DNA from: Chryseobacterium sp. ISL-80
Lineage (GTDB): Bacteria; Bacillota; Bacilli; Bacillales; Cytobacillaceae
Assembly: GCA_018613055.1 (NCBI GenBank)
Contig: JAGGQZ010000009.1
Location: 1-64,000 of the forward strand
Direction: 5' to 3'
Length of the DNA: 64,000 nucleotides
Shown here: in pieces, positions 51,702-60,506 of the stretch
How positions within the stretch are numbered: the stretch's first letter is position 1
Layout: the number at the start of each line of letters is the position of its first letter
Translations under genes and position numbers: made by a program
The notes under the pieces: model-generated
Seen by the model: only the letters and a program-made list of their open reading frames with translations
The model's database searches: none
Told to the model about the DNA's origin: nothing

Positions 51702-54700
51702 GAGTAAGTAATGCAACCTTTAAATCAAGCGTTAATATAAAGTTTGACATAGGTAATAAGGATTATTTCAAAAGGTATTTACCTACCCCCTCTCATGCTG
51801 AATCGATTTTAGGCTTATTAAAAGGATTTAACCAAGCTAAAGGGAATCATTCACATATCATTATAGGACCATATGGGACCGGTAAATCTTTACTAGGAAC
51901 AATAGTTGGGGGAATTGTCTCTGGAAACATTGATGATAAAACTTTTGAACTCCTTCTGAATAAGTTTAATAATGTCGACGACGAAATATTTAAAGAATTG
52001 AGTTTAGTAAAAGGTTTGAAGAAGAAATATCTTCCGGTTATATTAAACGGTTATGAAGGTAAATTTAGACACGCATTACTTTCCTCGATAATGTCAACTC
52101 TAAGTAGTAACGGAATAAATATTACTATCCCAGGAAAAATAGGTAAAATAATAGATATTATATATACTTGGGAGAATGATTATCCAAAAACGTATAAACA
52201 ATTTTTGAATTTAATCAAACAAAGAGAGTTCGATATTGATTCGTGGAGGATGGAGATACTTACTCATAATAAAAATGAAATGGAATGGTTCTCCGAAGTT
52301 TTTCCTAGTCTTACTTCTGGTGCTTTTTTCTCGGTTGATTATCACGAGGATTTTATTGAACAGGTAAAATATATACTAAATGAACTGGAAACCATGGGAA
52401 TAGGAATATTTATTATTTACGATGAGTTTGGAAGGTTTTTGCAAAATCTGGAGGTTCATGAAATCCATGAAACAATGCAGGATTTACAAGACCTTGCCGA
52501 ATTATCGGATCACAAAACAAGCGATTTAACTCTCCTGTTAATTACACATAAGAATTTAAGGCAGTACTTTCTTAAATTTAACGATGATTATAAAAGCGAA
52601 TTTCAAAGAATTGAAAAACGATTTAAGCAGTATCATATTGAAAGTGATAAGGCTACCTTTATTAGGTTGACCGACTCCCTTCTAAATACCAAAACAAAAT
52701 CCTTAAATGAACAAGAAACAAAGCAACTTAAAAACGATTTGCGAAAATACCCTTTATTTCCAGAGTTAAATCAAGTAGAAATAGAAAATATTATTTTAAA
52801 AGGTATTTATCCAATACATCCAGTTTCTTTATATCTTTTGCCTATCTTATCAAACTTGTTTGGGCAAAATGAAAGAACTTTGTTTACCTTCTTAGAAAGC
52901 TCTGACCATGGAGGATTAATCCAACACATTAACATTTCTAAAGGGTATTACTACCCATATCAGTTATTTGATTATTTCATTTCTGATTTGGAAAACAGTC
53001 AAGAAAGTAAGCATTTAGCTTTATATAAAAAAATTGTAAATAAAACACCAGAAATAAACAACGAAGCAAACAAAGAAAAGATTAATTTGTTGAAATTTAT
53101 GACATTATGGAATCTCTCAGGTCTTCAATCTAACTTTAAACTTACAAACGAGTTTATATCTTTTGCATTTAACAAACCAGAAGAAGATGTGAAAGAACTG
53201 CTAAAAAGCCTAGAGATTTTAAAAGCGATAAGATATAACAGGTCTTTGGGGTATTGGGAAATATTTGAAGGTAGTTCCTTTGAAATTGATAATTTGCTAA
53301 GTGATTACCTGGAGAAATCAAATATTTCAAGATTGAAAAAAATCAGTGTGATGGAAAGTGCTTTGCTAAAAAAGTTTTACTTGGCTAACGACTATAATGA
53401 CAAAAAGAGTCTCACAAGATTTGCGTCGGTTAATTTAGTATTTAGTTCTGATATACTAAACGATGTATTTAACAGTGTAGAGGTTAGAAAACAAAAACAA
53501 TCTGATGCTGTACTAAATTATGTGATTTTAGAATCCACTAACCATTATGAAAAGGTTATTAGAAAAATTAAAACCTTAAATGACCCCCATTCACTTTTTT
53601 GTGTGACTTCTTATACCTTTGAATTAATTGAAAAACAGGTAATAGATTATAATATAACTAAGGTAATGTTATCTGACACTGAACTTCTAAAAAAAGACAA
53701 AGATCTAAAAGCTGAAATTTTATTAAAGATGGATGATTTACTTTTTGAAATCAGTGAGTTTATGAAAGTGTATGAAAATTTCGATAGTAGTTTAGTTTGG
53801 ATATTAAATTCAACCGAAACTAATATTGGAAATGAAATAGTAATGGGAAGAAAACTAAGTGATTTGATGTTTGAATTGTATCCTGATACTCCAGAAATTA
53901 GGAATGATTCTTTTAACAGAAGGCATATTAATACTGTTCAACTAAAAGCGTCCTTTAAAGTGATTAATCATATAATTAACTATAATAAGTACGAGAATAT
54001 AAATATTGAAGGACATGGACCAGACTACTTAATTTATGCCACAGTATTTAAAAATAATAATCTGAAACTGGATCAATTAAGTAATATTAGTAATCCTTTT
54101 TATAGGAAAATGAGAGAAAGATTAATTGCACATATAGAGATGAATCATTCTGGAGATCTCAAAGATTTAGTTGAAATATTATCTGAAAAGCCTTTTGGGG
54201 TAAGAAGCCCTTTGATTCCAGTGTTACTAGTTTCTTTAATCAGGGATGTTTGGGACGATTTAATGTTTTATGGCAAGGGAATGTTTGTTGACAATATTGA
54301 TGGTGAGATTCTTTCAAGTATGATCAACGAACCTGAGCATTACCAATACGTCTATTTTCAATTAGATGCAAAAGTTAACGGCTTACTTTCTTATATTGAG
54401 CATACATTTAGTACCTTTTATAAGGACCAAAACAATAAACCAAAAATAATCTCAGCAAACGAAGCTATGTTAAAATGGCTTAGAGCTTTACCTCGATTTA
54501 CCCAAACTACACTTTTAATGGATGAAAAAGATATAACTCTTAAGGAGATTATTAAACTTGGGGAAGTTGATCCAAGGAAAGCAATAGAGAATCTTTACAA
54601 TACTTATGCACACAGTATTGAAGAGATATCTGAAAGTGTTTTAGCCTTAAATAATTTTATTAATTATCAATCTAAAGAAATTGAAAATAAGGTTTTGAAC

Positions 54701-55135
54701 CTAGTTGGTTGTGATAATTTTGAAACTTTGTTTTCATGGGCACAAAAAAGTCCAGTTTTTCAACAGAAAGAAAATAAACTAATAAGTTCAATTCTCTCAA
54801 TAAATAATACGGACAATTGGATAAAAGAGCTTGTATATAATATGATAGGAATAGAGATTGAAAACTGGTCAGATAAAACGAAAGAAATGGTAGACGCACA
54901 GTTAATAAACGAATACAATAAATCACTTGGTACAGAGTCGTTAAGTGATAACCCCATTGTGCCATTAACTGTCGGTTCAAAAACAAAGGCTATAGAAAAA
55001 GTTGAATTAACGACCAAATCAAAAACCATTTATAGGAATCTACATGGTATTTTAGATAGGGGCGGACGTAATTTATCTCAAGATGAAATCGAGCATATAG
55101 TACTACGACTAGTTGAAGATTTTGTACTAAATTAA
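51698..55135 (+). CDS. sspC: Large P-loop ATPase, SspC-like
   Basis: A 1145-residue protein. Walker A GPYGTGKS is at 57-64 and Walker B IFIIYDEFGRF carries Asp242-Glu243. A sensor-like stretch follows (LTLLLITHKNL, about 280-290), as does a winged-helix-like region near PVSLYLLPILSNLFGQNERTLFTFL (about 395-420). A long helical C-terminal half (about 560-1145) has no recognised domain. In SspBCD systems SspC is the ATPase that drives modification. It couples to sspB (ATGA) and ends 8 nt before the sspD ATG. The length is large for an accessory ATPase, suggesting extra DNA-scaffold functions. Confidence 0.8.
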   Translation: MRVSNATFKSSVNIKFDIGNKDYFKRYLPTPSHAESILGLLKGFNQAKGNHSHIIIGPYGTGKSLLGTIVGGIVSGNIDDKTFELLLNKFNNVDDEIFKELSLVKGLKKKYLPVILNGYEGKFRHALLSSIMSTLSSNGINITIPGKIGKIIDIIYTWENDYPKTYKQFLNLIKQREFDIDSWRMEILTHNKNEMEWFSEVFPSLTSGAFFSVDYHEDFIEQVKYILNELETMGIGIFIIYDEFGRFLQNLEVHEIHETMQDLQDLAELSDHKTSDLTLLLITHKNLRQYFLKFNDDYKSEFQRIEKRFKQYHIESDKATFIRLTDSLLNTKTKSLNEQETKQLKNDLRKYPLFPELNQVEIENIILKGIYPIHPVSLYLLPILSNLFGQNERTLFTFLESSDHGGLIQHINISKGYYYPYQLFDYFISDLENSQESKHLALYKKIVNKTPEINNEANKEKINLLKFMTLWNLSGLQSNFKLTNEFISFAFNKPEEDVKELLKSLEILKAIRYNRSLGYWEIFEGSSFEIDNLLSDYLEKSNISRLKKISVMESALLKKFYLANDYNDKKSLTRFASVNLVFSSDILNDVFNSVEVRKQKQSDAVLNYVILESTNHYEKVIRKIKTLNDPHSLFCVTSYTFELIEKQVIDYNITKVMLSDTELLKKDKDLKAEILLKMDDLLFEISEFMKVYENFDSSLVWILNSTETNIGNEIVMGRKLSDLMFELYPDTPEIRNDSFNRRHINTVQLKASFKVINHIINYNKYENINIEGHGPDYLIYATVFKNNNLKLDQLSNISNPFYRKMRERLIAHIEMNHSGDLKDLVEILSEKPFGVRSPLIPVLLVSLIRDVWDDLMFYGKGMFVDNIDGEILSSMINEPEHYQYVYFQLDAKVNGLLSYIEHTFSTFYKDQNNKPKIISANEAMLKWLRALPRFTQTTLLMDEKDITLKEIIKLGEVDPRKAIENLYNTYAHSIEEISESVLALNNFINYQSKEIENKVLNLVGCDNFETLFSWAQKSPVFQQKENKLISSILSINNTDNWIKELVYNMIGIEIENWSDKTKEMVDAQLINEYNKSLGTESLSDNPIVPLTVGSKTKAIEKVELTTKSKTIYRNLHGILDRGGRNLSQDEIEHIVLRLVEDFVLN

Positions 55136-55143
55136 AGGTGGTT

Positions 55144-55947
55144 ATGAAAGTGACACGTAAAAATGTACATGTTGCAATGTATAGCGGCGGGGCATCAAGT
55201 GCTTATGTTGCCTACCAAATGGTACAAAAATATGGAAAAGAAAACTGTATTCTGTTTTTTACAAATACATTGTGGGAAGATGAAGACAATTATAGATTTA
55301 TGGATGAAGTTGCAGAATATATTGGTCTTGAAATAACAGAACGAATAGATGGAAGAACCCCAGAAGAAGTATTTTATGATTATAGATTTCTTGGAAATTC
55401 AAGGTTAGCTAAATGCTCCGAGGAACTCAAGGTTTATCAAACTATTACCTTCCTAGAAGATTTACGTGATGAGCAAAATTTGGAGCCTATACTATATTTT
55501 GGAATAGGTCCACACGAAAAACATCGTGCCATTAATTTAACTGAATTTTATAATCATCGACCTGTAGAACCAATTGAGACAAGGTTTCCTATGATTGATA
55601 CCTTTAGTCAAGATATTAATGTCAAATCCATAATCGAAAATGAATGGGGAATAAAGTTACCCCGTATGTATAACCTAGGTTTTTCACATGCTAACTGTGG
55701 TGGACGTTGCGTAAGAGGTGGATTTCAACATTATGCACAGCTCTATAAAGTTTGGCCAGATAGATATTTAGAACAGGAAGAAATGGAAGAGAACTTTAGA
55801 AAACACTTTGATAAGAATGTTTCTATTTTAAAAAAAGACGGCGGACCATTTACTCTTAAAGAATATAGGAAACAATTGGAGAATGAAGGTGTAGAGAAGT
55901 TTCTTAAATCGCCAGACGATACTGTTCCTTGTGTTTGTACAGTTTAA
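55144..55947 (+). CDS. sspD: PAPS-reductase-like sulfurtransferase, SspD/DndC-like
   Basis: A 267-residue PP-loop ATP pyrophosphatase. SGGASS at 14-19 is the PP-loop. LFFTNTLWEDEDNYRFMDEV follows as in PAPS reductases, and later LGNSRLAKCSEELK. A NCGGRC pair (about 185-190) and a C-terminal CVC could carry sulfur or a cluster. The family activates the DNA backbone phosphate with ATP so that sulfur can be inserted. ATG at 55144 is preferred (AAAGG 5 nt upstream) over GTG at 55138. It is the last gene of the first transcription unit. Confidence 0.88.
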   Translation: MKVTRKNVHVAMYSGGASSAYVAYQMVQKYGKENCILFFTNTLWEDEDNYRFMDEVAEYIGLEITERIDGRTPEEVFYDYRFLGNSRLAKCSEELKVYQTITFLEDLRDEQNLEPILYFGIGPHEKHRAINLTEFYNHRPVEPIETRFPMIDTFSQDINVKSIIENEWGIKLPRMYNLGFSHANCGGRCVRGGFQHYAQLYKVWPDRYLEQEEMEENFRKHFDKNVSILKKDGGPFTLKEYRKQLENEGVEKFLKSPDDTVPCVCTV

Positions 55948-55977
55948 AGACTCTTTAAAGAGTCTTTTTTTTTTTTT
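55946..55977 (+). terminator. Terminator between sspBCD and sspFGH-E
   Basis: A perfect dyad AAAGACTCTTT/AAAGAGTCTTT (55946-55967) overlaps the sspD stop codon and is followed by about ten more T. It divides modification from restriction genes. Confidence 0.93.
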
Positions 55978-56003
55978 GTGATTCCATATAAATGTAAATT
56001 TGT

Positions 56004-56009
56004 TATAAT
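56004..56009 (+). promoter_or_regulatory. -10 element before the restriction genes
   Basis: A perfect TATAAT, 60 nt before the helicase start, in an AT-rich stretch. No convincing -35 at 16-18 nt. Confidence 0.4.
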
Positions 56010-56069
56010 TAAAATAATGTAAAATTAAAATGTATAAAAAGTAATTCTAATGTAATAAAGGGGTGAGAA

Positions 56070-57692
56070 TTGGTGGAATTTAAAGATCTATTCTCAAGAG
56101 CCGATGAGGATACCTTACAAGAAATTCTTGGAGAAGATACAATTAGGATCCTAACTCAACTGGATGAAACTCGCTCTTATAATAAATATTTACGACAATT
56201 AATTATTGATCTGTATGGGCCTGAAGGGCTATTAATAAATAAAAAGTATCGATCTATCCTTTTTGATCTTTTAAGAGAAAATGAGGCAAATATACTTTCA
56301 AAATTATTGAACGTTAAAAGCTTTAAGTCCACAAAAGAGATGTATGATAAATTGAAGAGAAAATCCATTAGACGAGGTAGTGAGGAAGAAGAAAGGTTAT
56401 TTAACTTTTTTAACGTAACAGTTCCAATAATAGAAGAAAAAATTTCAAAACCTAATTATGAATATATTTTCTCTAAATATCCTTTGTTTGGACACCAAAG
56501 AAAGGCTGCCAGATCTGTTAAGAATAAATTACGAAGCAAACCAAATAGAGTCTTATTGCATATGCCTACTGGTTCAGGTAAAACTAGAACTGCTATGAAT
56601 ATCATTGCAGAGCATTTTAGGGAAAATGAACCAACTCTTGTGGTTTGGTTAGCAACAAGTGAAGAGTTATGTGAGCAGGCTGTTGAAGAATTTCACAAAG
56701 CTTGGTCAGTCTTAGGTAATAGGGAAATTAGCGTATCTAGGTTTTGGGGCCCTTATGATCTTAATTTGGAATCACTGGTGGATGGATTTGTTGTTGCAGG
56801 GCTACCAAAGATAGTACGATCAGTTAGTAATTTTGGTGGAATTGATTTTATAAAATCTTTAGGTAAGAAGAGTTCCTTAGTCGTTATGGATGAAGCTCAT
56901 CAAGCTATAGCACCGACATATAAATTAGTACTAGACTCTTTGTTTTACATAGGTACAGAAAACAAACTTTTGGGTTTAAGTGCCACACCAGGCCGAACAT
57001 GGAATGATGTAGATGCGGATAAAGAACTAGCTGATTTTTTTTCCAAACAAAAAGTAAAATTAGAAGTTGAGGGATATCCAAATCCTGTTGAATATTTAAC
57101 TAAGGAAGGCTATCTAGCCGAGGTTTCATATCACAATTTATTTTATAATAAAGGTACTATTAGTCCTACAGATTTAGAGAGTTTAAATCAAAATTTCGAT
57201 ATACCATTACAGGTCCTAAAGATGCTCGGGAAAGATGAACAAAGAAATTTGAAGTTAATATATGAAACTGAAAAGCTTTTAAAAAGACATGCTAGAATTA
57301 TTCTCTTTGCTCCTAGCGTGGAGAGTTCCGATTTGCTAGCCTGTGTATTAAAGGCCCGCGGTCATTTGGCCTATTCAATTACCGGTGAAACGATTTCTTC
57401 ACAGAGACAAAAGTATATTCAAGATTTCAAAAATGATGAAAATGTTCCTAAAATACTTTGTAATTATGGAGTTTTGACTACGGGTTTCGATGCTCCAAAG
57501 ACCAGTGCAGCAGTAATTGGGAGACCGACACTTTCACTTGTATTATATAGTCAAATGGTTGGTAGGGCAATTAGAGGTGTAAAAGCTGGCGGAAATAGTA
57601 ATGCTGAAGTTATAACAATAGTAGATAAAGAATTACCAGGGTTTAGATCAGTTACAGAAGCGTTTAATAATTGGGAGGATGTTTGGGAATGA
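56070..57692 (+). CDS. DEAH-box superfamily 2 helicase, SspF-like
   Basis: A 540-residue helicase. After an N-terminal 130-residue helical extension come motif I HMPTGSGKTRTA (about 162-174), motif II MDEAHQA (about 273-279), motif III GLSATPGRT, and in the second RecA domain CNYGVLTTGFDAPKTS and motif VI YSQMVGRAIRG. The core resembles type I/III restriction (ResIII) helicases. The start is TTG 56070 or GTG 56073, both within range of AAAGGGG. It overlaps the GHKL gene by 4 nt. I label it SspF-like from gene order; literature role recalled, not checked. Confidence 0.8.
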   Translation: MVEFKDLFSRADEDTLQEILGEDTIRILTQLDETRSYNKYLRQLIIDLYGPEGLLINKKYRSILFDLLRENEANILSKLLNVKSFKSTKEMYDKLKRKSIRRGSEEEERLFNFFNVTVPIIEEKISKPNYEYIFSKYPLFGHQRKAARSVKNKLRSKPNRVLLHMPTGSGKTRTAMNIIAEHFRENEPTLVVWLATSEELCEQAVEEFHKAWSVLGNREISVSRFWGPYDLNLESLVDGFVVAGLPKIVRSVSNFGGIDFIKSLGKKSSLVVMDEAHQAIAPTYKLVLDSLFYIGTENKLLGLSATPGRTWNDVDADKELADFFSKQKVKLEVEGYPNPVEYLTKEGYLAEVSYHNLFYNKGTISPTDLESLNQNFDIPLQVLKMLGKDEQRNLKLIYETEKLLKRHARIILFAPSVESSDLLACVLKARGHLAYSITGETISSQRQKYIQDFKNDENVPKILCNYGVLTTGFDAPKTSAAVIGRPTLSLVLYSQMVGRAIRGVKAGGNSNAEVITIVDKELPGFRSVTEAFNNWEDVWE

Positions 57693-59509
57693 CATTAGTT
57701 AGTAATGAGCAATCTTATGTACCTGCACACTTAGCAATTGAGGCAATGAGAGATAATGGATATAAAAATACAGCATATGCAGTTGCCGAATTAATTGACA
57801 ACAGTATTCAAGCAGATGCGAGCTTTGTGCAATTAATTTGTGGTGAAAGGGAAGAAGAGCTTGCAACAAGAAAAACTAAAAGAATTAATAAAATTGCAAT
57901 TTTAGATAATGGCACAGGAATGAATGAAGAAGTGCTTAAAATGGCGCTTCAATTTGGGAATGGAACGCGATTAGGCAAAACAAATCGATCAGGAATTGGT
58001 AGATTTGGTATGGGGTTGCCTGCTTCTTCAATTTCACAATGTAAAAGGGTGGATGTTTGGAGTTGGCAGGATGGAGTTGAAAATGCCACTCATATTTACT
58101 TAGATATTGATGAAGTGAAAAAGGGTGAAAGGCAAACCATGCCAAATCCAGTAAAAATGGATATCCCTCAAATTTGGCACGAAGCTGGGGCAGAATTTGG
58201 GGAATCGGGTACCTTAGTAGTATGGTCTAAATTAGATAGGATGATGTGGAGTAAAGCGTCTACTTTAATCGATAATTCAGAAGCATTAATCGGCAGAATG
58301 TATAGGAAATTTATTAATCAAGGAATAACAAAAATTCAGATGTCTGCTTTTGATATTGAAACTCCGTATGAACTAACAATTGATAAATATGCCTTACCTA
58401 ATGATCCCATTTATTTAATGAATGATACTAGCTGTCCTGAACCATTCAATAAGGAACCTATGTTTAATTCATTTGATGAGAGAACCTTTACAATAAACTT
58501 TGAAAACGAAATGCATGATGTTGTTGTAAAATTATCATATGCAAAAGAAGAAGCAAGATTAAAACCTAATGCAGGTGCAACGCAATATGGTAAACATGCA
58601 GCTAAAAATGTAGGGATTTCTATCGTAAGAGCAGGAAGAGAACTAGATATAGATCAAAGTCTGGTACTGCAATACGATCCCACAGAACGATGGTGGGGTG
58701 TGGAAGTCGAATTTCCTCCTAGTTTAGATGAATTGATGGGAGTAACAAATAATAAGCAGTCTGCTAGAAACTTTGCAGACATCATGAACATGGTAGACAA
58801 GGATAAGGATTTGGATTCACTTTTAAAATCCGGAAAATCATTTGATCAAGTAATTGCAGAATTAGAAGAAGAAGGAGATCCAAGAGCACCTTTATTAGAA
58901 ATTGCTATATATATTAAAAATCAATTATCTTGTATTAGAGCACTATTAAAACAACAAACAAGCGGAATGAAAAGCAAGGAAAGATACACAAGTAAAAATA
59001 ACGCTGAACAAACTGCAACAGATCTTACAAACCAAAGAAAAGATATGGGCTTTATTGGTACAAGTGATAAAGACGAGGAACATTCAACAGAAGAAAAGCA
59101 GACAGAAATTGAGGAAGAACTGGTTGATTCCGGTGTAGATGAAGATGTTGCTAAACAGTTAGCAGCAAATACTGTTTCAAATAACTTAAAATATTTATTT
59201 GCACCTAGCTCTTTAGAATCAGATGCTCTATTTACTGTACGACCAAGAGGTGGTGCAATAAATATTATTTTAAATACCCGTCATCCTGGTTATGAACATC
59301 TTGTTGAGGTCTTGGAGGATGAAGTTGAAAACTGTGAACAAAAAGAACTTGCAGAGAGATTAAATAAGGCTTCCGAAGGATTAAGACTACTCTTAATGGC
59401 ATGGGCACGTTACGAAGATGAATTGCCGGATGGATTGATGAAAGAAAACGCTCAAAATGCTAGGAGCGATTGGGGTCGTGTAGCAAAAAGCTTTCTACGT
59501 AAATATTAA
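57689..59509 (+). CDS. GHKL (HSP90/MutL/gyrase-type) ATPase, SspG-like
   Basis: A 606-residue protein. The GHKL ATP site is clear: the N-box AVAELIDNSIQA with Glu34, Asp37 and Asn38, then AILDNGTGMNE, and the lid RSGIGRFGMGLPASSISQC. A transducer-like domain follows (to about 330), then a helical region and an acidic segment (DKDEEHSTEEKQTEIEEELV, about 460-490). ATG at 57689 overlaps the helicase stop (ATGA) with GGGAGG 10 nt upstream. ATP-driven dimer closure, as in MutL, would suit a DNA-clamp role with the helicase and the PLD nuclease. Confidence 0.82.
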   Translation: MTLVSNEQSYVPAHLAIEAMRDNGYKNTAYAVAELIDNSIQADASFVQLICGEREEELATRKTKRINKIAILDNGTGMNEEVLKMALQFGNGTRLGKTNRSGIGRFGMGLPASSISQCKRVDVWSWQDGVENATHIYLDIDEVKKGERQTMPNPVKMDIPQIWHEAGAEFGESGTLVVWSKLDRMMWSKASTLIDNSEALIGRMYRKFINQGITKIQMSAFDIETPYELTIDKYALPNDPIYLMNDTSCPEPFNKEPMFNSFDERTFTINFENEMHDVVVKLSYAKEEARLKPNAGATQYGKHAAKNVGISIVRAGRELDIDQSLVLQYDPTERWWGVEVEFPPSLDELMGVTNNKQSARNFADIMNMVDKDKDLDSLLKSGKSFDQVIAELEEEGDPRAPLLEIAIYIKNQLSCIRALLKQQTSGMKSKERYTSKNNAEQTATDLTNQRKDMGFIGTSDKDEEHSTEEKQTEIEEELVDSGVDEDVAKQLAANTVSNNLKYLFAPSSLESDALFTVRPRGGAINIILNTRHPGYEHLVEVLEDEVENCEQKELAERLNKASEGLRLLLMAWARYEDELPDGLMKENAQNARSDWGRVAKSFLRKY

Positions 59510-59525
59510 GTGAGTGAATTAAAAT

Positions 59526-60431
59526 ATGATTATTCATAATTCGGAAATTCTTGAAAAGTTAATATTAGAAACCATCTCTTCCAAAGAAGAGATCCTAATA
59601 CTTTCAGCCTATATTAAACTAAATACTTTAAAAATGCTTGACCAAAAATTAGATCCCAATGTGAAACAAAAAAAAATTATGGTTAGGTTTCGGCTGAATG
59701 ATCTTATAGTAGGAAGTAGTGATATTGAAATATATAATTATTGTAAGGAAAACAATTGGAGGCTCTATGTTGATACGGACTTGCACTCGAAAATTTATAT
59801 ATTTGATCGAAAAAAAGCTATAATAGGTAGTGCAAACCTAACTTCTTCTGGGATGCAAGTAAGTCAGCATAGTAATATAGAAAGTGCTGTATTTACAGAA
59901 GTGACAGGCGAAGAGGAAATGAAAATCAATAAGATGTTTGATGAGGCTGTTCTCCTAAATGATAAGATATATTCTAGTATGTTAAAGCAACTATCTAGAA
60001 CGCCTAGAAATGGCGTTCTAGAAGAAAAGCTTGAGTGGAATGACGATTTAAAGAAACAACTAAAACCAAAAGAACACTTTCTCTGGATCTCGGACATGTT
60101 TTCTAGTGAGTCCCCGTTTAATTTGGACCAACACGATTTGGAATTATTGGAATTAGGAATTAGTCAGAAGAAAAGTCTTGAAAGCATTAAAGATTGTTTT
60201 ATTAGGTCAAAACCATATAAGTGGTTAAAAAGTGTTATAAAAGAAGAAATATATTTTGGTGAATTAACTAGCAAACTTCATTCATCACTTATTGATGATT
60301 CTCGTGTTTTTAGAAAAGATGTAAAAGTATTACTTAGCAATTTGCTGAATTGGGTAACTGAATTAGAAATAGAGGAATTGATAATCGATCGTCCAAATTA
60401 TTCTCAAAGAATTAGACACAGAAAATTTTAG
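59526..60431 (+). CDS. Phospholipase-D-type nuclease, SspH-like
   Basis: A 301-residue protein with one HKD motif: LHSKIYIFD with His87, Lys89 and Asp94, followed by GSANLTSSGM. A single motif means the active site forms in a dimer, as in Nuc and BfiI. The C-terminal half (about 150-301) is helical without a recognised domain. It follows the GHKL gene by 16 nt. It is the best candidate for the DNA-cutting or nicking subunit of the helicase-GHKL-PLD trio. Confidence 0.82.
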   Translation: MIIHNSEILEKLILETISSKEEILILSAYIKLNTLKMLDQKLDPNVKQKKIMVRFRLNDLIVGSSDIEIYNYCKENNWRLYVDTDLHSKIYIFDRKKAIIGSANLTSSGMQVSQHSNIESAVFTEVTGEEEMKINKMFDEAVLLNDKIYSSMLKQLSRTPRNGVLEEKLEWNDDLKKQLKPKEHFLWISDMFSSESPFNLDQHDLELLELGISQKKSLESIKDCFIRSKPYKWLKSVIKEEIYFGELTSKLHSSLIDDSRVFRKDVKVLLSNLLNWVTELEIEELIIDRPNYSQRIRHRKF

Positions 60432-60506
60432 ATATTGTAGGAGCTATTCTTACAGTTGCACAAAATTAATGTTTCTAACTTTCTTAATTAGAAAGGGGAT
60501 ATATAT

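Noticed and set aside
55144-55947. A sulfate-assimilation PAPS reductase (CysH)
   Set aside because: Its neighbours are defense genes, it lies in an operon with the DUF4007 protein and a large ATPase, and the C-terminal cysteine pattern is not that of CysH.
56070-60431. Helicase-GHKL-PLD trio as DISARM or DndFGH
   Set aside because: There is no DISARM methyltransferase or DUF1998 gene, and DndFGH has a different composition. The adjacent DUF4007 and PAPS-reductase genes fit an Ssp system better.
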